Shown here piece after piece: positions 34,365 to 47,700 of a stretch of DNA of 64,000 nt. The translations under genes and the position numbers were made by a program. Each line of letters begins with the position of its first letter. Within the stretch, counting starts at the first letter, position 1. The stretch covers positions 1,302,001-1,366,000 of the forward strand of contig JAMXSV010000024.1 of assembly GCA_027559495.1 (NCBI GenBank). The letters are read 5' to 3'. Below the pieces are notes generated by a model. That model did no database searches and had not been told where the DNA came from. It saw only the letters and a program-made list of their open reading frames with translations. The stretch comes from Aurifilum marmelostoma. Its lineage: Eukaryota > Ascomycota > Sordariomycetes > Diaporthales > Cryphonectriaceae.

Positions 34365-37300
34365 ACGGCGGGGACTGCTGATCCCATCTCGTTAGCCGGG
34401 GCCCTTGTCTCTGACTGCATGAAGCCAGGGGGACAAATCTACTATATCCTCCGGTACCTGCCAAGGTGCCTGGATCCTGGTGTGCATCTCCAGTAAATCC
34501 TGATAGAGCAAGGACCCAGGTACTCTGCAGACCCTATCCTGACTGTTCTCCTCCTTCCGTCCCTCCACTGGGTTGAGCATGACAACAAGAGCGATGATGA
34601 GAGAGAATCTTGAGAGGTTTGTTGAAAGAAAGATGGTACTGCGCATATGCACCTGTGTGCCCTGTCGGCCCGGACGCACACCCCCTCTTTACACCCCCCC
34701 CCCCACACACACACAAAGAGAGAGAGAGAGAGAGATGCGCAGAGTTGCAGTGCAGTGCAGCAGCCGTATGCGGCAGTGCAGGACCTGTAATGACACCCAT
34801 CCACCAGAACGGACCGTCCATCGTGCTTACAGCGGCAGCACAGCTAGATCCGGCTGTGCTGGGGGCGCACGTAATCACAGCTTGTAGTACCCTCTTTCTC
34901 TCGTCCGTAGTGGGGAGAAGAGGAGCCTGGTGCCAAATCTGGCAACGGACCCAAGGTGAGAAAGAGACCAAAGAGCAGCCTCAGCACACAAAGGGTGAGC
35001 AGAGAAAGCTCTATATTTGGCACCCACGTTGAAAGCGAGAGAAAAAAAAGATGACGAGACGGGCGATGGAGCCATTAGTGAGCGTTCGCTAGTTAGTCTG
35101 TGGTCATTCTATGTTAGTCACAAGAGTAGACCTGGCCATCCAGAATCCTGCCTTGGCCCATTCTGGCGGCCTTTGCCGTGCCTCTGTCTCTGAACAATGG
35201 GGGGCGGCGGGACAAAGAAGAGGCGCTGGACTGGACAATAGTAAGGCTCTGGTCTGGGTGTTGCCGTGAATGCTGAGCCCAAAGGGACGGCCTGGGACGG
35301 GTAACTATGGCCATGCTAATTAGGCCCTAGTCAACGGTCCGGTCGGGCTAGGGCTGGGGCCATGCAACTTTTTTCGAGCTCTCAGAATTAGCCTCTGCCG
35401 GTGAGCACCTGCCACCTGGGACCCTCTAAAGAGAGAGAGAGAAGGGTCGACCTGACCGGTATTGCATAGTTGCTTCAACCTGCACCAAAGAAGATGAAGA
35501 ATTGGCTATTGATATGGCTCGCTCCATTATTGTCCTAGTTATTATTTTCGTGATTATAAATTATTGTCGGCGGTGGCGACAACGGCGACCCGAGGATGAC
35601 GACAACGGCGACGACGACTACGACAACAACAAATACTGTACCATTCATGAACGGTACTGTGTAGCCCAGGCCGCCCTCAAAGAAAACTCCAAGAGGCCTT
35701 CCGTTTCAAAAGGCTATTTTCCCAGATCGTACCTGATTGACAGCCCTTTGCATTAGGCGTCGCGTTTCTTGGACCCAGCAGTGGGCAGCAAATTATGGGC
35801 CCGACGGATAGCGGCCAGCGAGAGAGAAACAACCCCACTGAGCCTTTCGTCGCTGCCAGGCGAGGGCTTCTCCTCTGAGCCGGGACCCACGATCTCGCTT
35901 GGGGGTCTATACACGACTGTTGCTGCATAGGGTTCGCATAGCCCTCCCAGGCGGCCCCCCCCCCCCTCTGTGTTCTCTTCGCTTCTGTTCTGCCGACCGA
36001 ACGGTAATCGGTGGGATGGGGTTGATTACGCCCCCTTTCCCCCCCCCCCCCTTTCCCCTCTCAAAAAGATAGAAAAAGAAAAGGGCAACCGAAAAAAACC
36101 CAACTAATACAGCACAGAAGCGGGCGTACTCAAGGGAGGGATCCAAGGGTGGTGTGCGTGGTGGGTACTCCGAGTGTTGGTGTGGTGGATATGTGAGTTT
36201 GCACAGTGGTGGTGTGGATGGAAAGGTTGCAGGGATTCCCAAAGGTAGAGAGGCCTGGGCCCTGACGCTCTTTTCCCTTTTCTCGTGCACACACACGCAC
36301 AAGAGACAGGGACTAGCAAGCAGAGCTGCACATGATAGGCTTGTTGTGTACCATCGACTCCATATTTAGGCAGGGGGGTTCAAATGAATTATTGCCGCCA
36401 ATGCGTGGCTGGGTCCGGACTCCCACCTGGGCATGCTGGGGATTCTGTCTGTTGGTACCTTGTCAGCGGGCTGACGGACATAGTGCCCCCAGGTACTGTC
36501 TACTTTCTCACCCTGCAGGGAGCGGAGCGGGGATCGACCTTCATGGTGCCCACGAGGGCAAGGGACTCCGCTGTCTAGCGCCTCCTTCCTGGCTAAAAGA
36601 AGAAGCAGGGAGGAGCCTTAGTGAGTGTTAAGCCGCCACATATGATTCCTTAAGTGTTTGCTAACAGCACACCACGGCAATAGCCCACATCGCCATAGAG
36701 CTGAAAAGGGCCATCTCAACTCCTTCAGCCCACACTACCTACCACCGTGATCTTGCGGTCTCGTCGCTTAGGCCCTTCCTCGTCCCCACCTCTTTCCCAT
36801 CCTGTGCGTGTGTGTCTCTCTCTCACACCGTGGAGCTTGCGATAGAATATAGAACTCGAAAGAATAACAGTCAGATACGGTAAAGTGTGATGACATGACG
36901 GTGAGCGTTCACACGCGAGCGACATGGAGAGGCTTGATGATCCCACAGGGCGGACGGAGCACCCGTCATCATTCCACAGAAAAAGTGCACAAAAGGGGAA
37001 CTGACCCTGTCCAGCTCCCGCCGAGGTTGGCATAGTGCTGGGGTAAAGACTATGAACCAACATCCAATATTGTCCCCATCACGAGGATTCGTAAGAAATG
37101 AGAGGTTGCCAACAAAAGGACCCGTTATCTTGTGCGGGCCTGCGCGCGGTGTATGTGATGGTGCATTGATGTTGGTGCTAACGGTAGTGCCAGCTGTAAG
37201 TTGCGATGAGTGACAATGCTCCTCTCTGGGAGGCTGACTCGAGAACACTACTACCACAGTCACAGGCGTGACAGAAACACTTACTATGTATGTATGTCTC

Positions 37301-40300
37301 TGTGGGTGAGTACAGGTGGCAGCCTTGTGGGTCAAGACTCTACTGGGGTCTCCTTTCCAGAGTAATCAACCTCATGCCACCGTCTCACACGGGCGCAAGG
37401 TTTCTGCCAACTCTTTCCCGAGAAACGAGAAGAGGAACAAAAAAAATTCTCACTCAGATTCGCCGCTTCCATCATGCACCACCAGAGAGGCCCGATTCAG
37501 GGAGGCAAGGAAGGGTAACCAAACCTCGTGTCTGCATTTACCATCAGGAAATGCCTCATTGAAGCAAGCTGGTACCAAGTTGTAAGGACATGAATACTAA
37601 AAGAACGGAAGACAATCTTTTTCTTTTGAGTGGGAAAAAACAAAATAAAATAAACAAAAAGGAAAACTAAGGATCACAGCTCTCATTGTGGTTTTAGAGA
37701 TCGAAGACCCTACTGACCGCCCGAACTCTGCTCAGTGCTGAAGTTCGTCTCCCAGCAGCCCCCTCTCCCCAGTGGTGCTGCTCGATGAGGGACCCAAGTG
37801 GTTTGTGCCGCTCGTCCTGTCAGTGCTGTCATGAGGACCACCCGTCTCAAGACGGCCTGGTCCAGGAACGCAATTAGTGTCGCCCTAAAACAAGGGACTA
37901 ACGCCTCACCATCGCCGACCTAAACTAGCCCAGCCGTCGTGAACCCCCAAGACTTGAACCCGTATACAGTTACTCCCTGTGCCCCGGCCCCCCGGCGCGT
38001 CCCCGTCGTCTGCCATCATCTGCTATGTAAGTACATAGTATATGTGCAAGTCCATGTTCGATTTAGGCTGACTTGTGGTTGTCGTCGTGATGGGCACGAG
38101 CCCGGCACTAAGGAGACCGGCGTTGCCTCTCCTCCCCGTGCCTGATTAGATATTTGAAGACCTGGCCGTGGCTAAGACCCTATTGTCAAGCCAGAGTAAA
38201 TAGCTTGTGTCAAGTCACGAGCCAAACTTGTCGTGCCGCAGCTTTTAGCCCGAGCCGTCTCGTTCCTCCAATTCGAGCACGGTTCGAGCACTGACAATGA
38301 ACGGAGAGAAACAATTTCGAGAAATGACGGGCCAATCACATCAACGAGCTCCCACGGACGGCGACGACGACAACAACAAAAGTCATTATCATAGTACGAT
38401 AGTTGTTGCAAATCATTCATTCTCACGTGTCTTTCTTCCTGCTCCCTGGTGAGGATCAACGTGTTCACTCATGACGTGCTGCAGGATCGCCCAGAAATCG
38501 ACCAAAATGTACCAATCCGGAAGCTCCCTGGCCCAAGATCATTGTCCCGAGATTCCGAGCAAGCCAGTCTAACACACGCTGTCAGCATGGGAGAATCCCC
38601 GAGTCGCGGGACAGAGGGTTCGTCTCTCGCGAGACCAAGGCACAGGCCATCTTTCGTTGGATCCGCGCGATAAGTCACATTTTAGAGGAGAGGAAGAAAA
38701 AAAAAAGGACGGACAAGGAGACTTTCCCTTATCGTCCAAGTATTGTTTCTTTACGAGGCCGCAACTGCCGACATAGGAAACAAAAAAAGAAAGACAAAGG
38801 ACACGACTATTGCTCGCACACGCCATCTCCACCGGAAAGAGGTGACCTGTTACTTGGAATGAAGGGGACGAGCGGGGCCCTCGGCGTGGCAGTGCTCCGC
38901 CCGTGAACAGACGCGCCCTCCAAAGCCTGGTGATGGCATCAACCAAGTCTTCATACGAACCGACGGTTTCTGACCAGTTCAACCTCAACACGTGCTGCAG
39001 AGGGGCCGGAGTGGCCCCTTCTGACGCAAGTTCGTATTCTGGAATGCTGCATCCCTCACATCAACTCACTCGCCCACCTGAGACGTGGCGACCCGTCCCT
39101 TTCGGGAAATGCCACAGCGCTCCCTCACGTTTTACGTCGACTGTTCCGGCCTAGGCCCAGATCTACAATGAGACCTCCTGGGGGCGGCGACCCACGCGGC
39201 CGTGTCAGGTGTGACTGCCGCTCGGTTGAGCACCCCCGACGCCGTCAGGAATGCGATGTCCTTGCCGAAAGGGATGTTGACGATTTTCTGTTCTGATTTC
39301 TAACTCTTTCTATGCAGTTCTGTCATTGTATCGTCCCTCGCCGCACCTGAAACTGCTCACATTCGCAAGGCGTCCGTGTGGCGGATGTATCAAAGGTTTC
39401 TGTCGCAAGAAGGATGAAGGTGGATTCAGGGGAGAATCAGCGCGACCGGGTGTCCCGGCACCTGCTGGTAGAAGGCATTGCCCATCAAGTGAAGGGGCAG
39501 AAACTTCAGAGGCAGCTCATACGCAGGTGCATTCTCGTCTGGTCCGAAGCTATGGTCGTCAGTCTGCCCCTCGGTAAGGTGACGGGTTTCCATTGCTAGG
39601 CACCTGTGGTTTCAGCAGTAGAACGGCCCCAAATGCAGGGGCACGGAAATCACATACACGATCTGATGATGGCGGTGGTGGCGGTGATGATATGAAAGAG
39701 CAGATGTAAGTCCCATCGTTCCTCATCGAGAAGACCGGAGGCTGGTTGTTCCACTTCCGGCTGCCTGTCTCAGCAATTCACCTGAGAAGAGGATGGTAGA
39801 CAACGGTAAAGGGCGGACCTGTCTGAGAAGATGTGTGTATGTGTGTATGAACAATGGCGTTTTGTTGGGCCGTCGGCCTGAAAATATGCTTGTGGCCCTT
39901 GAAGCCAAGGTCCGAGTTCCCCGATTACAGCCTGAGCAGGAGCATAGGGCATTTCTGTGCGGTGTGATGGAGACCGAGACGTCGTCTTGTGGACTGACTA
40001 CTGTATAGCCTTTCCGCACGGGTTATCCTTCTGGTGGCATCATGCAAGAACAGCATTTTGGCCAAGAGACACTGGCAAACTCTGGAGGTGCTGTCTACGT
40101 GAAACGATCCGGTGCCTTTGGTGTTCCGGCCGAGAGAGACACCAGATCTGTGCTGCGGCTTTAGATCGCCCGTGGACGAGACGCGAGACAGGGATCAGAG
40201 CCTCTCGGGGCGGCTGTAAGTGGTTGTGTTACCTCTCGCTCATCACGGGGATGTTGAGGGAGTTCTCCGGGGCCATACACAGATGCCCATCGTCCCGCGT

Positions 40301-43300
40301 GAGTCGGTCCCGAGCAGGGCAAGGGATTCAGCACCGTAGGAGTGATGTTACAGTGGCGCCCGCCATCATGCCTCGTGGACAAGCGAGAGTCACCAGACGC
40401 GCACCCAGACAGACGCGAGGGAGTTGCCTGAGAAGATGATCCCGACGAGACTGTCACAAGTCATTGTTCGGAATTCCAGGGGGGTCTCCTCGCCTAGCTG
40501 CTGCATCCGAGCGAGCGAGGGCATGTGTTTGGAAATACCACCGGTAGCTCGCCTATCTCAGGGCCGATATTGACGGGATCGGGATGCACTGCGCCCATGT
40601 GTTGTAATGATGAGGGTGGCAAGCAAGCGACAGATGATCTCCGTCAAATTCGAGCCCTGTCCAGTGGGGAGGGGCCCTTGATACCTGTTCCGATATCTGA
40701 AATCATTGCTGTGTTTGGTCAAGGGAAGGAGCCAGTGGGAAGGGCAGACTCTGGTCGTACGAGTGTTCTGCCATTGCGGACCCAGGCCATTCTGAATGGC
40801 TCATCTCCCGACCCTCAACCTGAGGACCAGGTCGCTGACCACATTTCTCAGATCTGTGGCTAGCTGCATCCAAGAGTCTCAGATGGGAGAAAGATCCGAA
40901 GCCTCTTGGCTGCTGAACCAGGGGCCGCATGCATCTTCCCGCTCTCGTGGGCGTTCAAAGAATCATCATTTGATCTGTGCATCGCTGATGAGAAGAGGGC
41001 AACTGGCCACATAGGCAGGGGCCCGGAAGGCTGTCTGGGAACGGTGAAAGGCCGTTCGCTGAAAAAGAAAGTGCATGTAATATGCAGGTCGAGATGAAGC
41101 CCACACGTCCAAGTTGGTCAAGTGGCAAGACACTGGAGGTTATGAGCCATCAAGTTGCTTTTGCGATCCAGGCCTATTCATCAGCGCCATTCGTCCATCA
41201 GGCGGAGGGTACTCTCTGTCGCGCCCGAGAAGCCGTTGTGCATGGCACATGGCTCGCTCTGCTTGACCTACATGCGTTATCGTCAGCAAACCCCCGCTAA
41301 ATTGATGGAACGTGGTGAGACGCACATTATCCCCTTTTGTCCAGCTGCATCGACCATGTGTTGTGTTGGCCTCAAGCACCTGCACAGAAGGCTATCTCTA
41401 ATGACGTAGGCAAGGTTTGGGCGGGCATGACATGCTTCTGCCCTGCCCTGTGCCAGTCTGCCGACGGCGATGCGGACGGCCTGGACCCTCTCTATCAGCT
41501 CAGCTCTTTGTGCTTGCTCGCTCGATCGCTTACTCGCTCACTCTCTTGCATGTTCCTACTGTGACCAATCGCTTGTTCTCGGCGGTCTGGTGCCCATATG
41601 TGGCTTCCAGAGACCCTCCTCTTTGTTGTCCTGGATGATCTGCATGTGGGTGGTAGCATCATGAGTGATGCAGGGCGGAGGTGTCCCGGCGATCCCCTGC
41701 ACCACTCCGGAATACCCCCGCACGCAGAGTAGATATGCGACAACCGTGCATACAATCCATTATACTTTTGATTCTGTACGCACGTACGACCATCCGATAG
41801 GCCTGCTTGTGCAGGCGCAAAAGTAAAGCGCAAGATCCCTGGGTGCAGCTACCTCCATCGCCATCGCACAGAAGGGGAGCGATCGTCCTTACCGGAGTGA
41901 TGAAGCCCGTAGTGGGCTGTCGCCTGCAGAATGTGCCGTCATCTCTGTCTCGGTAGTCTTGCTTCTGCCAGCGTGTTATATGGTAGATAACGCCTGGCCT
42001 GTCGACACTGCGAGGCGGCATGTCTACCGACGTTTTAGCCTCCCATGGTCCAGCAATATACCTGGACGTACAGCCGAGGTGTCCAGTATTTACGACCTGA
42101 AAGCTGCTCTGTCTCAAGTCATCTTATCTGCGGCGGCGGTGGCAGATTGACCCTTGTCCTCGTAGTTGCTTCGTTTCGATCATGAGATGAGCAGCTCGCG
42201 TTCTTGTCTTCTAGTGCATTAGTGAGTAGCCCGATCCGCGACCATCTCGATCCTTAGCGAGTAACTCATTGCTTTTCTCTATGCACCTTTTTCTCTGGCA
42301 CCCGGCCTAGACTTCTCTATCCACGATGTCACATCGTAGCAGATCCCAGCAGACTTGATCGAGCAAATTCCGAGGATGCAAACGCCTCAGGGATGGCCAT
42401 GGTCTCTAGAACCTTCGAACTGCAGATAAGATGCGAGTAAGATAGGTAGCTTGCAGGACGAGAGGTATTGTCGGAAATGCAGGAAAACGACCGTGGTGAG
42501 CAGTGCAGCCAGCTTGCAGGCTCCCAGCCCAGATCTGCGACAAGGGTTCCTTCAAGAGTGGCACCAGAGCTCACCGTCTCAATAGTTCCCACTGCAGTCC
42601 GGGTAGGAAAAGTGGCCAGAGGGCCTGCAGGGAGGAGAAGAAGGAAAGGGGGAAGGGTGTGTTGCTTGAAAAAGCAGCAGGATGACTACTGTACAGTGCA
42701 GCGTACAGCAGGTACTACGTAGCAGCAGCAGCAGCAACAGCGGCAGGAGCGTTGCAGTAGCTTTGATCCTAGCAGGAGCTGCCCCACCAAGAGATCGAAC
42801 CCCACGGCATACCCCGCCCTGCACCGGCCAAGCTTGATGAGATCTTGCCCTGTTGCTCTTGTTCTTTTCAGCTGCCGTGCCATATGACCTACGACTTGGT
42901 ATGCAGGCCCCAGGAAAACTTGGTATTGGTAACCGGGGGTAGGATTTTTGGGAAAGTTTTGCGAGGGGCTCCAGGACGATCGGACCGCATCATACCAAGT
43001 ACCACAGTATGTAGGTACAATGTGTGTAAGCGTAGTACATATTTCAGGCTGAACTGTGCATGAGCAAGTACATGGGCATGAATGCAGATAGACAAATGCT
43101 TCTTCTTGTCCTGTGATTGAGGGCGAGCGAGTGGTTTCTATCCCTTTCCCCCCTCCTTCCTTTCTGAGAGGGCCCAGGACGCAGCTCTGGGACGTCAGTC
43201 GGGACGCAGGAAACGCCATCGAGCTTGTCAGGATGCGTCTGTCTGGGTACCCCAAAAGCCAAGGCGCTTGTCAAAAGGGGAGGAGGGAACAAAAGCAAAG

Positions 43301-43683
43301 GAAGAGGAAGGGGCCGATCATAGTAGTTGTCGTCTGTAGTATGTACACTAGGAAGCAAGCGGGTACTATGGTACCATACTACCAACTCAAGTACAGTACT
43401 TTAGCAGGTCCCTGCCAGCCCTGTGCTACACAGCGCTCTGGACTATGACCAGTACGGAATACCCCTCCAGAGGGCCTGCTAGGGGTTTCCCGCAGGTTCC
43501 GCGCCGATGCGAGGCTCAACCTTAGCCGTAGCCCATGTACCGCTTCAATATGGTGCCGGTTGCAGGTGCAGTTCAATGATATCAGAGGCATCGGTACTTG
43601 CTGCGACCTTGTTGTCTCTGAGCTTGTCAGATCCAACACCTGCCGACTCATGTGCGTGTCTGATCTGGGAATGTACCGATCAT

Positions 43684-43690
43684 TATAAAA
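43684..43690 (+). promoter_or_regulatory. TATA box candidate for FPR1
   Basis: TATAAAA about 290 nt before the FPR1 start codon. If used, it implies a leader of roughly 260 nt, unless a leader intron is removed. Only the match to consensus supports it. Confidence 0.4.
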
Positions 43691-43982
43691 GGGAAAGAAA
43701 AGCCCTCCTCCACCTGGCTGACCCACACACAACCCCTCCGACCCAGCTTCCCACCCTGCCCTTGGGCCACTACTTAAACGTCACTCCAGCTCAACGTCCC
43801 GCCTTCTTGCCAGCTCTTTGCTGCACCACACTCATCACACTTCTTCCTCAAACTTTCAGCCAAAAATCTTAAAGCCACCACTCCAAACACGAGGTCAGTT
43901 GCCACATCATAGTTATCACCTCTCCACACAAACCTCGAGGGCTCCTTGTTTGCTCATCAGAACTTTCAATAATCTAGTCAAG

Positions 43983-44784
43983 ATGGGCGTTACCAAGACC
44001 ACCCACGCTGAGGGCTCCGGCGCTCAGCCCTCTGTCGGCCAGACTGTTACCATCGAGTACACCGGTTTCCTCAAGGACACCTCCCAACCTAACAACAAGG
44101 GCAAGCAGTATGTCGACTGGCCTTTTCATGGCTTCCACCCCTCCCAACCACTTTGGCTGTCCATTGGGGCATAATCATGCTGACACACTAGCTTCAAGGT
44201 TCGACAGCTCTGTTGGTCGTGGCGACTTCGTCACCAAGATCGGCGTCGGCCAGGTCATCAAGGGCAAGCCACAACCCTATATTTTGCCCGGACAATCTTT
44301 TTGGTATCTGTGTCCTCAAGCGATGATATTGACGTTAATTTGTGATCAGGCTGGGATGAGGGCGTCACTCAGATGAAGGTTGGCGAGAAGGCCACCCTTG
44401 ACATCTCCAGGTAAGCAGGACTTCTCGTATCCACGTTGTTGAGATCCGAACGAGAGAAGAGCCACTGAAGCTGATGAACATTCCGCCGCAGTGACTACGG
44501 CTACGGTGCCCGGTAAGAGCACTCTTTTTTTGCCCTTTCTCTCGCTTGCTTTCAAGGATACCGAATGTGTTGCGAGACTTGAGGGATTTTATTCCTCGTG
44601 TTCGATGCCCTACCACCCTTGAGAATGATGCTAATGATTCATGTAGCGGTTTCCCCGGCCACATTCCCCCCCAACTCTGACCTGATTTTGTAAGTACTGC
44701 TGCCCGGCTTTTTGACCCCAAACTCGCTGTACAGCACGACTAACACCGTATCTCAGCGACGTCCACCTGAAGGCCGTCAAATAA
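43983..44784 (+). CDS. FPR1: FK506-binding protein FKBP12 (peptidyl-prolyl isomerase), with +1 frameshift
   Basis: Cytosolic prolyl isomerase and FK506/rapamycin receptor. Six exons: 43983-44107, 44199-44263, 44350-44410, 44492-44512, 44647-44689 and 44757-44784. They encode about 113 aa if one base is disregarded. Landmarks are VGQTVTIEYTGFLKDTSQ, QFDSSVGRGDFVTKIGVGQV, IKGWDEGVTQMKVGEKATLD, ISSDYGYGARGFPGHIPPNS and DLIFDVHLKAVK, which include the conserved aromatic pocket residues. The intron after exon 2 has a GC donor (GCAAGC) with an AG acceptor. In exon 5 a run of seven C (44666-44672) stands where six are needed; as written the frame ends soon after HIPP. The last exon is intact and in the expected frame, so a base-count error in the run is likelier than gene loss. 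Confidence 0.92.
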
Positions 44785-47700
44785 GCTTATTGGCTCAGTG
44801 TGATTCTGCGGAGGTCATGGGGCGATATGGTATTGACCGGTTGAAGGACAGTTTCGAAAGAGGTTGCATGTTCTTGTAACACTTGCTGTGCTTAAAGTAG
44901 AAGGAAACAAATCAATTTACTTTGTGACCGCCAGATTTTCTTAGCAACCGCTTATAACCGTGCATATCATTAATGGATTCACCAGTATACACAATATGAG
45001 AATGTGAAGCTCCCGGAGTTCTGCAAACGCAAGTCTAAACCTGCACATGCTGTGATCTTGCACAACAACGAAGCAGTTACCCGCCATGGCTAGCTTGAAT
45101 TTGCGAATCCCTTATCGTACTCGGATATTTTTCTTTCCAGGTTGTACATCTCAAGAACGCCTTACACACGGTGTCCGCCCGCTCCTGAGAAGACTTGGGC
45201 CGTCCGATTGAATGTATTGATATATGTAGGATAGCTGAAGTCGGCATGTCACCGTCGCTCTCAGATCTAGTACTACAATGGCTCGGGAGATCTTCCTCCC
45301 TGGCTTCGGCTAAGCGAGCTCGAGTTACTCCGTGGGACGCGAACGAATAGACTCAGGTCTCAAAGGAGGGGCCGAGAAATGGAGCCGGATTTCATGTGAT
45401 CTTCCCGATATTACGATAGTAGTATGTCTCTCCTTGAAACCACAAGCCACACTTCTCCGAACCCTAAGAAGTGCCCGTGATAGAGAGGACTCGAGTCTTG
45501 CGGTTCTGATCAAAGATTCAGAGCTACTGCTGAGGTTGTCATAACAACGTAGCACACGATAGACAGTGTTCACACTGAAATCTTTCAACAGAGCTCTATT
45601 CCCAGCAGAGAGGAAGAGGAACCCCGCCTGGCGCCCCAGGTGTGGGGTTGGGGGAAAAGGGGGGGGGGTGTTCACGCCGTTTGGTCCCGTTGCCACTAAG
45701 AAAGACGTTGAGGCTTGTGTGTGAATTTTCCAATTCGGGGGCCTTGGGGACGTTCTTGTCGTTAATCCTCAGCAATCACTCGCTGAAATTTTATCCTATG
45801 CTGAATGTCTTCTGCTAGACCAGACGTTGGATGGCACAAGGGCGATTTGTGATCTGGCGGTTATCTCGTTGGGCTGAGTCGTGGGTGTTACCAAGTAAAC
45901 CGGCTAGTCACTATTACTGTCAGTGGCGCCAAACAGCCGCCCAACTGCCTTGTGGGTGCTCGGGATTACAACAGACTTCTCTAAGAGAACAACCAAATAT
46001 ATACTTTAATATACACTTTTGAAGATATACAAGAGGACCTATGGAAAATCAAGTGATATTCAGTCAAAGCTACTATGCATAGGAGGAAGAGGGAAAAGAA
46101 AAAGAAAACCGAACAGCCACAAACGCTAAGGCTATCTACCTAGGTAGGGATGGCTGCTAGCTGGCTGGTGGGATTAAAGTAGGCCTATGCTAGTGATTGA
46201 CTAGCACACACGGGACCTCCAGAGGCAGTCATCCTCACAAGCAAGGTTTAGCTATAGTTGAGGCAGTGCTCATAAGCATGGCCACGTTGTCACAGGACTC
46301 TGCAGAACCACACAGATCCGCACGATGGAGACTGAATCTATGCAAAACGATCATATCAGGAGATCCATCGCAGAGAGGACCAGAGGGCCTAAAGTATCCA
46401 GGGGCCCGAAAAGCTCATGCCCAACTTGGTTGAAGTCTTTGCCCTTGATTCAGACCACAGCCACTTGAGACAAGGAACTTGTCCAGATCAAAGACTGAGA
46501 CTACGTAGTAGAAGTTTTTCTTTTTTCGTTCCGTTGAACCCTTTCATCTCTAATTGAATTTCCCTCCTTCCCCAGGGATCTGCAAGACTTCGACCGATGG
46601 ATCATCGGGACAGACATAAATAGCTCGGACGAAAGGAGCAAGTAACCCAAAGCTGTCTCTGCAGTAATGCTCCTTCCTCGCAACACGATCAAAGCTACGC
46701 AATAACAAAATATTTGACAGGTATAAACTCGTACCTTCGTACTTTCTCACCAACCTTAATTCCAATTTTATGTTGGTCTCGGCACTTCGTATGCACTTTT
46801 GTATTTTGAAATGGCTGTCTACACATCTCCCTCTCCAAAGGAGGCCCTCCCTTCAATGCTTATCAGAATGACTCTTCCACAAGAGTCAAACTTTCAGATA
46901 AATCACAGGTCTTTTCTTATCCTCAAGGATGGAGGAACGGTATACGGACAGTACGGGACATGCAAAGTGCCGAATGGACTAGAGCTCTGTACTTGCCGTC
47001 CTACTTCCTCCGTGTCGTGTCAAGAAAGAACCTCTTGCATGCATACGCTAGGACCTTCTATTGTTCCAGGATGAGCCTCTTCATTCTATCCGCATCGCAA
47101 CTTCTGCTTTGCGGTATACCCCTGACCTGGGAGTCTCTGCCAGCATAATTTTTGCGTCTTCGTGATCCTCATTATCTTGTCTCTTCTTTTCTTCCTCATT
47201 ATCCTGATTTTTTCGCATTTGTAGGAGCCACTCGAATTTCTTTTCGTCTGGCTGTACACATATCCGTGGGGTGCAGAGAAGGTGGTGAAGGGCTATCTGC
47301 ACTATGTGGTAGACTGCTCTTTTGGCCATCCTCATTCTGAGACTTTTCTTTTTCAAAAAGAAAAATAAAGAAAAAAGGAAGACCAAAGGAAGGACGAATT
47401 CCGCAGCTGGAATCCAAATGATCGCGTTGCTGTCTGGTAAGTCCCTAGTTGCCCAGGTGGTGTTGAGGCAAACATCGTGGATTTCGTCTGGAGGGGAAGG
47501 AAGGAATGGTCGGCTGCACTCACACACGGGCTTCTTTCGATATGGTCGTCATATGAGTCCCAAGATCTTTAATAACTAGTGCTAGTTACAAATGTTCAAA
47601 CCATCTACTGATATTAGTTCAACTGGGCTACCAAAGAGCACAATCAAATCAGTATACGAGGGCTGACTTGGTTGTTTATGCTGAGAAAGGACGGAGGGCG

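Larger units (their letters stand above)
32964..43982. other. 11 kb region without a supportable gene
   Basis: Between MSB2 (-) and FPR1 (+). Base composition is like the surrounding DNA, with no AT-rich signature of repeat-induced mutation and no transposase-like frame. It contains GGA/GAG tracts at 33956-33986 and 34337-34364, a G run at 34312-34325, GA tracts near 34076 and 34716, C runs near 35957 and 36040, and TACATAGTA copies at 37282 and 38032. Only short frames with unlikely composition are present. MSB2 5' leader or promoter DNA, lncRNAs, or very small genes could be here. Confidence 0.5.

Noticed and set aside
35502..35756. 84-codon frame with one hydrophobic segment and Asp/Asn repeats
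   Set aside because: The acidic part is a simple GAC/AAC repeat and the rest has no support.
37930..38000. GGGTTCAAGTC on the minus strand, possible tRNA
   Set aside because: Only a weak wobble stem forms and no A-box or acceptor stem is found.
38569..38991. 140-codon minus-strand frame with a protein-like start
   Set aside because: Composition degrades along the frame, no splice partner and no family resemblance; likely chance.
39957..40439. 160-codon plus-strand frame in the 11 kb desert
   Set aside because: Trp/Cys/Arg-rich composition typical of non-coding DNA, and no homologous motif.
42740..42830. B-box-like GGTTCGATC on the minus strand, possible tRNA
   Set aside because: The flanking bases do not pair as a T-stem and no A-box lies at the right distance.
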